NCBI GenBank assembly: GCA_028408795.1 | Contig: JAOOLP010000002.1 | Location: 19,273-83,272 of the forward strand | Length of the DNA stretch: 64,000 nt | Origin: Candidatus Pelagibacter sp. | GTDB taxonomy: Bacteria > Pseudomonadota > Alphaproteobacteria > Pelagibacterales > Pelagibacteraceae | Reading direction: 5' to 3' | Part shown: positions 16,192-23,886 of the stretch, piece by piece | Layout of the letters: each line of letters begins with the position of its first letter | Position numbering within the stretch: position 1 is the stretch's first letter | The notes under the pieces: model-generated | What the model saw: the letters and a program-made list of their open reading frames with translations, nothing else | Told to the model about the DNA's origin: nothing | Databases searched by the model: none | Made by a program: the position numbers and the translations under genes

Positions 16192-17382
16192 TTATTTTAT
16201 ATGGCGTAATGAACTTTTTAAATCATAAACTAAGTCTTTCGGATCTTCGAGTCCAATATGAAGTCTTACAATATGTTCATCTTTTTTAAATCTAAAAAAT
16301 TTTCTTGTTTTAGTATATTTTGTGTTATCTCTTAGATCTTGTAATAAAACTAAACTTTCAAAACCTCCCCAACTATATCCAATTCCAAATAGTTTTAAAG
16401 AATTAACAAATTTAATAACTGAAGATTTTTTGCTGCTCTTAACAACAATAGAAAATAACCCATTGGCACCGCTATAATATTTCTTCCATAATTTATAATT
16501 TTTTGATGATGGTTTATAAGGGTAAAGAATTTCTTTAATTTTTTTTTGTTTTTTTAGAAAATTAATAATGACTTTTGTATTTTCGTAGTGTTGTTTTAAT
16601 CGAACGTCTAAAGTTCTAAGCCCCCTAATGATAAGATAAGCCTCATCTGCTGACATTCTATATCCAGATAATTTATAAAAAAACATTACTTTCTTAAAAA
16701 CTTTTCTATTCACTGCTAAAGAACCTCCCATGGCATCGGAATGACCAGAAAAATATTTTGTCGCTGACGTAAATGACATGTCAAAGCCAATTTTTAATGG
16801 TTTTAGGTATAATGGAGTCCCCCAAGTATTATCAAGAAAAGTTAATATTTTTTTTCTCTTTGCGAGTTTTACAATTTTTGACAAATCTTGAAACTCAAAG
16901 GTATTACTGCCTGGATTTTCAACCAATATCATTTTTGTTTTGTTGGAAATTTTATTTTTTAAATCGTTAAAATTATCTGGATCATAAAACTTCGCTTTTA
17001 TATTAAATTCACAAACAAGTTCCTCAGAGATTTCTTTGGTCGGACCATACACATTGTCAGAAACTAAAATTTCATCTCCTGGACGACAAATACTCATTAT
17101 TGCCAAAGCTACTCCGCCAAAACCAGTTCCTGTAAGGAAGACGTGGTAAGCTTGCTCGAGTTCTTTAAGTATATTCTCTAATTCAATTGTTGTTGAACTT
17201 CCATATCTTCCATAACTATAGTAGCTAATTTTTTTGTTAGCTTTAATCTTTTTCTCATGCTGATGTAACTCTTGCATAGAATTAAACAGTATTGTGGAAG
17301 CCCTTGTAACTGAGGGATTGGCTGACCTATTGGCATTATCCTTTGTAGGGTGTTTTAAAAATGTGCTTATAGACTTTTTCAT
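16192..17382 (-). CDS. metC: Cystathionine beta-lyase / Cys-Met metabolism PLP enzyme
   Basis: About 396 residues from the ATG at 17382 (MKKSISTFLKHPTKDN). An upstream in-frame ATG at 17460 would add a hydrophobic, non-homologous 26-residue stretch across the promoter of the small basic protein, so the shorter form is chosen. The PLP lysine is in TSATKYFSGHSDAMGG; YSYGRYGSSTTIELE and DNTWGTPLY are family motifs. MetC cleaves cystathionine to homocysteine, pyruvate and ammonia; close relatives act as gamma-synthases or lyases. It is followed immediately by an MFS transporter and is divergent from a 27-residue gene. Confidence 0.85.
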   Translation of the reverse strand: MKKSISTFLKHPTKDNANRSANPSVTRASTILFNSMQELHQHEKKIKANKKISYYSYGRYGSSTTIELENILKELEQAYHVFLTGTGFGGVALAIMSICRPGDEILVSDNVYGPTKEISEELVCEFNIKAKFYDPDNFNDLKNKISNKTKMILVENPGSNTFEFQDLSKIVKLAKRKKILTFLDNTWGTPLYLKPLKIGFDMSFTSATKYFSGHSDAMGGSLAVNRKVFKKVMFFYKLSGYRMSADEAYLIIRGLRTLDVRLKQHYENTKVIINFLKKQKKIKEILYPYKPSSKNYKLWKKYYSGANGLFSIVVKSSKKSSVIKFVNSLKLFGIGYSWGGFESLVLLQDLRDNTKYTKTRKFFRFKKDEHIVRLHIGLEDPKDLVYDLKSSLRHIK

Positions 17383-17447
17383 AAAATAAGTATATCTGAA
17401 GCTTACATAACTTTTATACAAGAAAACATACAAAAGGAGAAAAAAAT

Positions 17448-17531
17448 ATGGGTTATCCAAAAAAACACAGAGGACGAAGAAAAATTGGCTCTAAAAAAAG
17501 AAGAGCAAGAAAAAGAAATAAAAGAAAATAA
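17448..17531 (+). CDS. 27-residue Arg/Lys-rich basic protein
   Basis: ATG at 17448 preceded by an excellent ribosome site AAGGAG (17434-17439) at 8 bases, stop at 17529. The product starts MGYPKKHRGRRKIG and has 17 basic residues out of 27 and no acidic ones. This is the composition of tiny ribosomal proteins (Thx, bS22/AURKAIP1-like) or RNA-binding tails; I do not recognise an exact family. The strong Shine-Dalgarno sequence, unusual in this window, suggests high expression. It shares a 65-base divergent promoter gap with metC and is followed 15 bases later by a membrane protein gene. Confidence 0.75.
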   Translation: MGYPKKHRGRRKIGSKKRRARKRNKRK

Positions 17532-17546
17532 TTAATATCATTGTTC

Positions 17547-18248
17547 ATGAAAGAAATAACTCAAATTAGAAAGTTGAGTTTGTGGATTTTCATAGTTCCA
17601 CTAATAGCAATTAATCTATGTTTAATTATCTCACAGAATCATCAATTACTGGAGAATACGATTTTTGCAGTTGCTGAAGTTGGTAAATCAAATTTTACAA
17701 TTCCTTATATAGATGGAAGTTTATCGATAAGTAGAGCTTCGAGAGGTTTTCCTCAATTTTTAATTTTTAAACCTTCGATGTTTTTGACAGCAGTATTTTT
17801 ATTTTACTATTGGAGAAATAATAATAATTTAGTTAATAATTTAAACTCTACAAATATTAATTACAGATTTAAAACATTTGGAATACTTTCTGCATTTTTC
17901 CTTGTAATTCATTCAATTTTATTAGGTGTTAAATTTGATATTCAAATATATAAATTGTTTAGACGTGTTGTTCTTCTTGCATTTATAATTTTTGAAATTA
18001 TAGCACAAGGTATTTTAGTATACCATTTATTTAAATTAAAAAGAAAGTTAGAGAATTTTGTAAATAAGAATATCTTAACTTTAAAATTTATTTTAGTGCT
18101 TGTATTAACAACAGTAGCTATTTTAAGTCTTCCACTTTTAGTAACGAAAGGTAACACACATTTTAAACATGCTTTAGAATGGAATTATTTTGTGGGAGTA
18201 ATTATTTTTTATTTACTGTCTAGATTTTTTTGGAGAAGAACCACATAA
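17547..18248 (+). CDS. Multi-spanning membrane protein of unknown function
   Basis: 233 residues from the ATG at 17547; a TTG two codons earlier is less likely. Six or so hydrophobic helices are visible, at about residues 10-30, 70-90, 110-130, 140-160, 175-195 and 210-228. An outer or periplasmic loop between the first two contains IDGSLSISRASRGFPQF. No enzymatic motif is visible and I do not recognise the family. It lies 15 bases after the small basic protein, so the two are likely co-transcribed. Confidence 0.7.
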   Translation: MKEITQIRKLSLWIFIVPLIAINLCLIISQNHQLLENTIFAVAEVGKSNFTIPYIDGSLSISRASRGFPQFLIFKPSMFLTAVFLFYYWRNNNNLVNNLNSTNINYRFKTFGILSAFFLVIHSILLGVKFDIQIYKLFRRVVLLAFIIFEIIAQGILVYHLFKLKRKLENFVNKNILTLKFILVLVLTTVAILSLPLLVTKGNTHFKHALEWNYFVGVIIFYLLSRFFWRRTT

Positions 18249-18416
18249 ATTTCTAGGCTTTCGCCCAGAAATTTAGTAGTTTTGGCTCGTCGTTTTAGGC
18301 GCTACCGCCAAGCCATCCCGATGGACTATTCTAGCGCTACTAGGTCCACCTTTCTGCCCCTTAAGCTTGAACCTCTCGGTTTTTCCCTAAATGGTCAGTT
18401 AAGAGTTGCCTCTTAA
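18247..18416 (-). ncRNA. Candidate structured RNA, unidentified
   Basis: This gap has about half G+C in its core, against roughly 30% around it, and no gene. Several perfect or near-perfect hairpins are visible. TTAAGAG/CTCTTAA (18399-18416) and AAATTTCT..AGAAATTT with inner GGC/GCC (18247-18274) are both capped, on the minus strand, by GNRA tetraloops (GCAA and GAAA). Between them CCATCGGGATGG and GGCGGTAGCGCC also fold. GNRA caps at both ends argue for a minus-strand RNA of about 170 nt lying after mnmA. I could not match it to tmRNA, 6S, SRP or RNase P RNA: their conserved strings are absent. Confidence 0.6.
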
Positions 18417-18486
18417 TTAAGTTAATTTAATCATAAGATTAGAAACAAATGTATCACTTATTACGTGCTGTAAAATGCGCTGTTAA

Positions 18487-19614
18487 CTAAGTGGATAAGT
18501 TTTTATTGAAAGTCTTATCAATCCAACCGCCACCTAAAAGTTTATCCCCAAAATTATCTTTTGTATAAAAAACACAAGCTTGTCCTGGTGAAATACCTGT
18601 TTCCTCATCTAAAATTTCTACTTCTGCAATTTTATCAATAATTTGAACATTGGCCTTTAATAGTTTGCCTGTAGACCTTACTTTAATAAAGATTGAATTA
18701 TCAAAATCTTTTTTTTGTCCAAGTACATTTAATTCTCTAAGTTTAATTTTTTGGATAATTAAAGCTTTTTTTTCTCCTACGACGATAGAGTTATCTTTAG
18801 AATTAATTTTAATGACATAAAGTGGTTTATCGCTAGAAATCTTAATCCCTTTACGTTGACCTATGGTGTAATTGATAATTCCTTCGTGAGTACCTAACTG
18901 CTTACCAGCTATATCAAAAATTTTTCCTGGTTTAAAAGACTCTGGTCTAAACTTCTGAATTACTGAGCTATAATCGCCGTTCGGAACGAAACAAATATCT
19001 TGGCTATCTGGTTTTTCTGCTACGTTTAGTTTTAGTTTAAGAGCTATGGATCTTGTCTCAGATTTATTTATCTCCCCCAATGGAAATCTTAGATAATCAA
19101 GTTGTTCTTGGGTTGTGCTAAACAAAAAATAACTTTGGTCTCGGTTATGATCTTTAGCTCTATACATATTTGCGTGCCCATTATGCTGTAATCTAGATAC
19201 GTAATGTCCTGTAACCAACGCATCAGCTTTTAAATCTTTTGCGTATTTAAATAAATCTCTAAATTTTACTGTTTGATTACATTGTACGCATGGAATTGGA
19301 GTTTCACCAGCATTATAACTATCTATGAAAGTGTCAATTACTTCTTTTTTAAATTTTTTTTGATAGAAAAGTATTTGATGATTAATATTTAATTTTTCAG
19401 ATACTCTTTTAGCATCTAAGATATCTTGACCAGCACAACATTGTCTTCCCTCATTAGATTTTTTTGCATCGTCATATAATTTGAGTGTTATACCTGTTAC
19501 ATCATAACCATTTTCCTTCATTAATGCGGCTACAACTGAGGAATCAACTCCACCAGACATAGCAACCACAACTTTTGTATCTTTCTTTGATTTATTAATT
19601 CCTAGAGAATTCAT
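18487..19614 (-). CDS. mnmA: tRNA-specific 2-thiouridylase MnmA
   Basis: 375 residues, standard length. The PP-loop ATP motif is [15 protein letters not shown] at about residue 18. The two catalytic cysteines are recognisable in [10 protein letters not shown] near residue 107 and [10 protein letters not shown] near 350. [15 protein letters not shown] is a family signature. MnmA adenylates and thiolates U34 of the wobble position in tRNA for Lys, Glu and Gln. The gene is transcribed towards the candidate RNA at 18247-18416 and is divergent from the DUF3553 gene with 40 bases between start codons. Confidence 0.95.
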   Translation of the reverse strand: MNSLGINKSKKDTKVVVAMSGGVDSSVVAALMKENGYDVTGITLKLYDDAKKSNEGRQCCAGQDILDAKRVSEKLNINHQILFYQKKFKKEVIDTFIDSYNAGETPIPCVQCNQTVKFRDLFKYAKDLKADALVTGHYVSRLQHNGHANMYRAKDHNRDQSYFLFSTTQEQLDYLRFPLGEINKSETRSIALKLKLNVAEKPDSQDICFVPNGDYSSVIQKFRPESFKPGKIFDIAGKQLGTHEGIINYTIGQRKGIKISSDKPLYVIKINSKDNSIVVGEKKALIIQKIKLRELNVLGQKKDFDNSIFIKVRSTGKLLKANVQIIDKIAEVEILDEETGISPGQACVFYTKDNFGDKLLGGGWIDKTFNKNLST

Positions 19615-19654
19615 AATTAAAAGTATATAATATAATTATAAGTTTTTTTCCATA

Positions 19655-19825
19655 ATGCATATTGATTTTGAACCAGGCGATTATGTTATTAATCCTGCCA
19701 AAAATGATTGGGGGGTAGGACAAATTCAATCTATTATAGGTAACAAAGTAACAGTTAACTTTGAAAATAGTGGCAAACAGGTAATTAATATTGAATTTGT
19801 TGCGCTAGAAAAAGTAAAAAGATGA
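19655..19825 (+). CDS. Small DUF3553-like protein
   Basis: 56 residues, MHIDFEPGDYVINPAKNDWG to ALEKVKR. The pattern F-x-PGDYVxNPxxxDWGxGQIQS with a following VNFENSGK matches the DUF3553 family, a small SH3-like beta-barrel also found as the C-terminal domain of some UvrD/PcrA helicases. It may bind nucleic acid or RNA polymerase; function is unproven. Its stop overlaps the cysQ start (ATGA), indicating co-expression. Confidence 0.8.
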   Translation: MHIDFEPGDYVINPAKNDWGVGQIQSIIGNKVTVNFENSGKQVINIEFVALEKVKR

Positions 19826-20601
19826 ATAAACAAGAATTAAAAAATTTAGCTGAAAGTTTGATTAATACATTTAATAAAGCAGGAGACACAAGTATTCAAT
19901 TGTTTAATGAGGGTCTTAAAATCAAAATTAAAGAAGATGGTTCTCCCGTTAGTAATGCAGACTTAAAAGTAAATGATTTGATCACTAAGAAGATTTCGGA
20001 AATTACTCCAAACATCCCAATAATTTCAGAGGAAACAGTGGACTTGAATGTGAAAAATAAAGAAAAAATATTTTGGCTTATTGATCCAATTGATGGAACA
20101 AAAGAATATATTGCTGGAAAAGATGAATTTACTTTAAATGCAGCTCTAGTAATTAATAAAGTTCCAACTGTAGGTTTGGTTGGTGTTCCAAAAAAAAAAC
20201 AACTTTTTTATTCATTTGGTCCGGATGAAAGTTATTTAATAGAAAATAATAAAACTGAAAAAATAAATTGTTCGAAAAATACACCAAAGGATAAAATAGT
20301 TGCGTTGTCTAGCTCTTTAAAACCTTCAGACATAATTCTTAATATATTAAAAGAATACAAAGTAAACTCTATGGTAAAAATGGCTAGTTCTTATAAATTT
20401 TGTGTTATTGCTAAAGGTGATTTTGACATTTATGCTGCTAGAGAAAGAGCTTGTGAATGGGATTATGCTGCTGGCCATGCTATTGCGGAAAATGCAGGAG
20501 CAATTATAAGCACACTCGAAGGTGGACCATTTTTATACGGTAAAGAAGATTATAAAAACCAAAGTTTATTAATTAGAAGATCAAAAAATTTGAATGCTTA
20601 A
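19822..20601 (+). CDS. cysQ: 3'(2'),5'-bisphosphate nucleotidase CysQ
   Basis: 259 residues of the inositol-monophosphatase superfamily. Metal-binding motifs are IISEETVD near residue 70, DPIDGTKEYI near 90 and ACEWDYAAGHAIAENAGA near 210. The DPIDGTKEYIxGxxEFTLN form is the CysQ subtype, which removes the 3'-phosphate from PAP, a by-product of sulfotransfer and carrier-protein phosphopantetheinylation. It overlaps the DUF3553 gene by four bases, and the small membrane gene downstream overlaps its end by eight bases. A different IMPase-family gene (hisN-like) lies at 36580. Confidence 0.92.
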   Translation: MNKQELKNLAESLINTFNKAGDTSIQLFNEGLKIKIKEDGSPVSNADLKVNDLITKKISEITPNIPIISEETVDLNVKNKEKIFWLIDPIDGTKEYIAGKDEFTLNAALVINKVPTVGLVGVPKKKQLFYSFGPDESYLIENNKTEKINCSKNTPKDKIVALSSSLKPSDIILNILKEYKVNSMVKMASSYKFCVIAKGDFDIYAARERACEWDYAAGHAIAENAGAIISTLEGGPFLYGKEDYKNQSLLIRRSKNLNA

Positions 20602-20737
20602 AACAATTTTAGCTATAATTATCTCAGTAACTTTTTTTGGAGTGCTATTTTTTATTATAGTTCGAAATTTACTTAAAAGAAAACTTGATCAATTAGTTGA
20701 GGATGATAAGAAAAAAAAATCAAACGATTTTAAGTAA
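20594..20737 (+). CDS. Small single-helix membrane protein
   Basis: 47 residues, starting MLKTILAIIISVTFFG. One N-terminal membrane helix (residues 4-23) is followed by a basic and then mixed charged tail (RNLLKRKLDQLVEDDKKKK). It overlaps the end of cysQ by eight bases and the convergent recX end by 18 bases. The arrangement and plausible composition support a real gene; no family recognised. Confidence 0.6.
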   Translation: MLKTILAIIISVTFFGVLFFIIVRNLLKRKLDQLVEDDKKKKSNDFK

Positions 20738-21280
20738 CTTGTTAAATTCTTTTGTTTCTAAATTAAGAACTCTCTTGGATAAATCAAAACTAAATCCACC
20801 TCTAGCCAGAATTCCCATATCTTTTTTGTAATACAGCTCTCGATTAGCTTCTGGTCTTAAAGGCCCTATTCTTCTTCTTTTACATAATTTTAAAGCCGAT
20901 ACAAAATCAGGCTCAATTTTATCTTCTTTAATTTTATCAATACTTTGCTTTATGTATTTGCTATCAATTCCCTTGTTAATTAAAGATTGGTGAATTTTAT
21001 TTAAAGAATAACCTCTACGTAAAAACATTCTTGCTTTAGAGTCTGAATATAATTCATCATTAACAATTTTATTTTGTTCAAGATTTTTTAAAATTTCATC
21101 AATTATTGAAGACACTTCTTTCTTTGATTTTGTTCCCTTAATTTTTGTTAAATATTTTTTCAATAAGTAAATCTTTAATTGTTGTTTTGAAGGGCTATAT
21201 TTTTCCAAATAAGAATAAGCTAAATCTTTTAAATTTGTAGTCAGGTCTTCAAAATCTCTTTTATTTGATGTGGGATTCAT
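20720..21280 (-). CDS. recX: RecX-family regulatory protein
   Basis: 186 residues, alpha-helical with repeated three-helix RecX units. Visible pieces are SYLEKYSPSKQQLKIYLLKKY, the second repeat ARMFLRRGYSLNKIHQSLINKGI, and the C-terminal LCKRRRIGPLRPEAN. RecX binds and inhibits RecA filaments and so limits the SOS response. recA is not in this window. The first helix repeat shows the aromatic (Y) and arginine-rich pattern of the family. The stop end overlaps the convergent small membrane gene. Confidence 0.85.
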   Translation of the reverse strand: MNPTSNKRDFEDLTTNLKDLAYSYLEKYSPSKQQLKIYLLKKYLTKIKGTKSKKEVSSIIDEILKNLEQNKIVNDELYSDSKARMFLRRGYSLNKIHQSLINKGIDSKYIKQSIDKIKEDKIEPDFVSALKLCKRRRIGPLRPEANRELYYKKDMGILARGGFSFDLSKRVLNLETKEFNKLLKIV

Positions 21281-21306
21281 TTCGTTAATATACTATATTA
21301 TTTTTC

Positions 21307-21777
21307 ATGATAAATAATCTATTAGAGTTTTTGACATATGAAAATATTTACCTTTTTGCTAATTGGGGTGTTTTACCATTTTGGTTATTGTTGATAATCT
21401 TTCCTAACGAATTTATAACAAGATTTTTTGTTCAATCTATAATTGCTCCGTTAATGTTAGCGAGTGCTTATGGATTTGTTGTGTATAACATTTTTTTAGA
21501 TGGAGATCTTCTTGGAAGTTTTGAACTTTATTATGGATTAGATGAATTATATTCTATGTTTTCTAACGAGGCTTTTTTATTAATATTTTGGCTTCACTTC
21601 TTGGCTATAAGTTTATTCGTAGGAGCTTGGGTAGCCAGGGATTCCCAGAAATATTTAATTCCTAAATTTTTCGTAATTATATCTCTATCAGTCACGTATT
21701 TTACTGGTCCAATAGGGTTATTAATTTATTGGTTTATAAGGATATTTTTTTCAAAAAAGATCAGTTTTAATGATTAA
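21307..21777 (+). CDS. ABA4-like (DUF4281) membrane protein
   Basis: 156 residues, four hydrophobic helices. It resembles the ABA4-like family by the pattern NWGVLPFWLLLIIFP at the start, LFVGAWVARDSQK in the third quarter and TGPIGLLIYWFIR at the C-terminus. In plants ABA4 takes part in neoxanthin formation; bacterial members are uncharacterised, but carotenoid-related roles are conceivable for a SAR11 cell with proteorhodopsin. It overlaps the next gene by eight bases. Confidence 0.75.
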   Translation: MINNLLEFLTYENIYLFANWGVLPFWLLLIIFPNEFITRFFVQSIIAPLMLASAYGFVVYNIFLDGDLLGSFELYYGLDELYSMFSNEAFLLIFWLHFLAISLFVGAWVARDSQKYLIPKFFVIISLSVTYFTGPIGLLIYWFIRIFFSKKISFND

Positions 21778-22357
21778 ATCTTTTGACTTTTATTTTGACT
21801 TTATCAGTCCATACTCTTTTTTTGCACACAAAGAAATATTAAAGATTGAAAAAAAAAATTCATTTAAAATAAGATACAAACCAATTTTACTTGGTGGGCT
21901 TCATAATTTGCATGGAATCAAAGCTCCAGCTTTTATACCGGCTAAAGCTAAACATATGATTAGAGATTGTAAGTTGATAGCAGAAAAAAATCATATCTCA
22001 TTTAAGTTTAACTCTTATTTTCCAATTAAAAGTTTAAATTTAATGAGAGGAGTATTCGTAGCAGAGGAAGATAATTTTAAAAGTTACTATATTGAAAGTA
22101 TTTTTAATTCAATCTGGCAAGATGGATTAAATATGAATGATGAAAATGTAGTTCAAAAAGTTTTGAAAAATTTAAATGTTAATCCAAAAACCTTTTTTTT
22201 AAGATCAACATCATCCTCTGTAAAAGATTTGTTAAAAAAAAGAACAGGTGAAGCTTACGATAAAGGTATTTTTGGAGCTCCAAGCTTTGTGGTTAATAAT
22301 AAAATTTTTTGGGGACAAGACAGAATTGAATTTGCTTTAAATGAATTCAATAAATGA
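21770..22357 (+). CDS. DsbA-like 2-hydroxychromene-2-carboxylate isomerase family protein
   Basis: 195 residues with a thioredoxin/GST-kappa fold. FDFISPYSFFA at residues 9-19 replaces the CxxC of true DsbA by SPYS, as in HCCA isomerases. YKPILLGGLHN and the C-terminal GAPSFVVNNKIFWGQDRI are family blocks. HCCA isomerase acts in naphthalene breakdown with glutathione. Many marine members have no known substrate, so a glutathione-dependent isomerase is the safe statement. It is translationally linked to the ABA4-like gene by an eight-base overlap and converges on a rhodanese gene. Confidence 0.82.
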   Translation: MIKSFDFYFDFISPYSFFAHKEILKIEKKNSFKIRYKPILLGGLHNLHGIKAPAFIPAKAKHMIRDCKLIAEKNHISFKFNSYFPIKSLNLMRGVFVAEEDNFKSYYIESIFNSIWQDGLNMNDENVVQKVLKNLNVNPKTFFLRSTSSSVKDLLKKRTGEAYDKGIFGAPSFVVNNKIFWGQDRIEFALNEFNK

Positions 22358-22358
22358 A

Positions 22359-22757
22359 TTATTTTTTTTCTTTTTGAATTACTTTAAGTCCAGCATTTTT
22401 TAAAGCATCAAAACCACCATCAACATGAGCTACATTTGTAAATCCCATGTCGACAAGAGATTTTGTTGCTAAAGCTGATCTAAATCCTGCTGCACAAAAT
22501 AAAACCATTTTCTTAATATCTTTTATTTTGTTTGCCTCATAATACGAGCTATTAGGATCTAGCCAAAATTCCAACATTCCTCTCGGAATATGTTTAGAAT
22601 TTTCAATTGTACCCTCTTTCCAAAGTTCTCTGATATCCCTTATGTCTATTAAGCTAATCTCGTTATTTTCAATTAATTGTTTTACTTCGCTTGAATTAAG
22701 AGTTTTGATGCTTTTTTTTGCTTCTTCTACAAGTGTTTGTGATGACTTTATGTTCAT
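22359..22757 (-). CDS. Rhodanese-like sulfurtransferase
   Basis: 132 residues, one rhodanese domain. ISLIDIRDIRELWKEGTI is the start of the domain and the active-site loop is LFCAAGFRSALA with the catalytic cysteine near residue 88. The active site is CAAGFR, of the usual six-residue length for sulfur rather than arsenate or phosphate substrates. It transfers sulfane sulfur to cyanide or thiols in vitro; the partner is unknown. It is a stand-alone minus-strand gene, convergent with the isomerase gene. Confidence 0.87.
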   Translation of the reverse strand: MNIKSSQTLVEEAKKSIKTLNSSEVKQLIENNEISLIDIRDIRELWKEGTIENSKHIPRGMLEFWLDPNSSYYEANKIKDIKKMVLFCAAGFRSALATKSLVDMGFTNVAHVDGGFDALKNAGLKVIQKEKK

Positions 22758-22790
22758 GATATTAGAATACTAGATTTTAAATTTGAAGCA

Positions 22791-23816
22791 ATGAAAGAAA
22801 TTAAAAATAATAGTAAAAAAAGTATTATAAAAAAAATTTTCATAAAGATTAGTCGTTTTTTTGGCTACGAGATAATTGATCAAAATAACTTTGAAATTCC
22901 TACTTTAAACAAAAAACTTAATGAAGATATCAATATTATTGGGAGCAAATCAATTAATTTACCTCTTGGTGAGGTTGAGATAACTAGACCCGTAAAAGCT
23001 TTAGATATTATAATTAGGACTTGTACAGAGGTAAATATGCTTACACAAAGTAAAAAAAGGATTTTTGAGAAAGAAAAAGTTGAGTACACTTTAAGATCGA
23101 TTCACTCCATTCTTCAGTCCTTAGACTCATCAGATCAACTTAAAAAAATTAAAATTAAACTTAAAGTAATCGATTATAATTCAAAAAAAGAAAATTTAGA
23201 TAAAATAGATAAATTATTTAAATCATTTAATAGAAATTACGATTTAATTAATTTAGATCTCTCCAATTTTGAAGAAAATATAGCCAAAATAAATCAAAAA
23301 AATCAAACCGTTACATCTAATCAAAAGTCGAACATGGCAAACATCCATCAATCTTTAATTGAAGCGAAAAACTCTGAAGATTTAATCTATTTTGTAGAGG
23401 ACGATTATATACACAATAAAGACTCTTTAAATGAGATGGTTTTAACCTTTGAAAGGATATCATCGCAAGTTAAAAATGATATTTTTCTATGTCCTACGGA
23501 TTATCCTTATTTATATTCTAAAGCTGAACCAACACAAATTTTTTTAGGAAGTAATTATCATTGGAGAAAAGTAAATGAAACATTATGTACTTTTTTAACA
23601 AGTAAAGAAATGGTTAATAAGCATTGGAATATTTTAAAAAGTATGTGTGAACTTGAACATTATCCTTTTGAAAAACCTTTGCATGATATTTATGATAAGG
23701 AACTGTGTATTTCACCTGTGCCTTCACTGGCAATTCATTGTACTAATATAAATTCAATCTTTGGTCTTTCACCTAATATTAATTGGAAAAAAATATGGGA
23801 AGAAAATGATATATAA
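22791..23816 (+). CDS. Probable glycosyltransferase-like protein (GT-A fold)
   Basis: 341 residues. An N-terminal charged region with an amphipathic stretch (KKIFIKISRFFGYEI) precedes a domain with ALDIIIRTCTEVN and LTQSKKRIF. The segment LIYFVEDDYIHNKDSLNEM near residue 205 has the EDD form of the acidic metal/nucleotide-sugar motif, and the later DIFLCPTDYPYLY is a further conserved-looking block. There is no signal peptide. The motifs fit a GT-A glycosyltransferase, perhaps for surface polysaccharide, but acceptor and donor cannot be read. It stands alone and ends at the terminator at 23813. Confidence 0.6.
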   Translation: MKEIKNNSKKSIIKKIFIKISRFFGYEIIDQNNFEIPTLNKKLNEDINIIGSKSINLPLGEVEITRPVKALDIIIRTCTEVNMLTQSKKRIFEKEKVEYTLRSIHSILQSLDSSDQLKKIKIKLKVIDYNSKKENLDKIDKLFKSFNRNYDLINLDLSNFEENIAKINQKNQTVTSNQKSNMANIHQSLIEAKNSEDLIYFVEDDYIHNKDSLNEMVLTFERISSQVKNDIFLCPTDYPYLYSKAEPTQIFLGSNYHWRKVNETLCTFLTSKEMVNKHWNILKSMCELEHYPFEKPLHDIYDKELCISPVPSLAIHCTNINSIFGLSPNINWKKIWEENDI

Positions 23817-23842
23817 AAAAAAGGCCCAGCGGGGGCTGGGCC
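23813..23842. terminator. Strong terminator for amt (works on minus, may serve both)
   Basis: GGCCCAGC (23823-23830), loop GGGG, GCTGGGCC (23835-23842): perfect 8-bp all-GC-rich stem. On the minus strand it is followed by eight T residues, so it is an intrinsic terminator for amt. The plus-strand glycosyltransferase ends just before it. Confidence 0.9.
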
Positions 23843-23886
23843 TTAAGTTTCTCCAACTAACGAGGGAGGAGATAAGATAAGAAGTT

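Noticed and set aside
17383..17460. Longer N-terminus for metC starting at 17460
   Set aside because: It adds a hydrophobic, non-homologous stretch that covers the promoter and start of the 27-residue gene.
18247..18416. tmRNA, 6S, SRP or RNase P RNA in the GC-rich gap
   Set aside because: No tRNA-like CCA or T-arm with matching stem, no alanine-tag frame ending in small hydrophobics, no SRP GGAA loop string and no RNase P GAAAGTCC block. The segment is kept only as an unidentified RNA.
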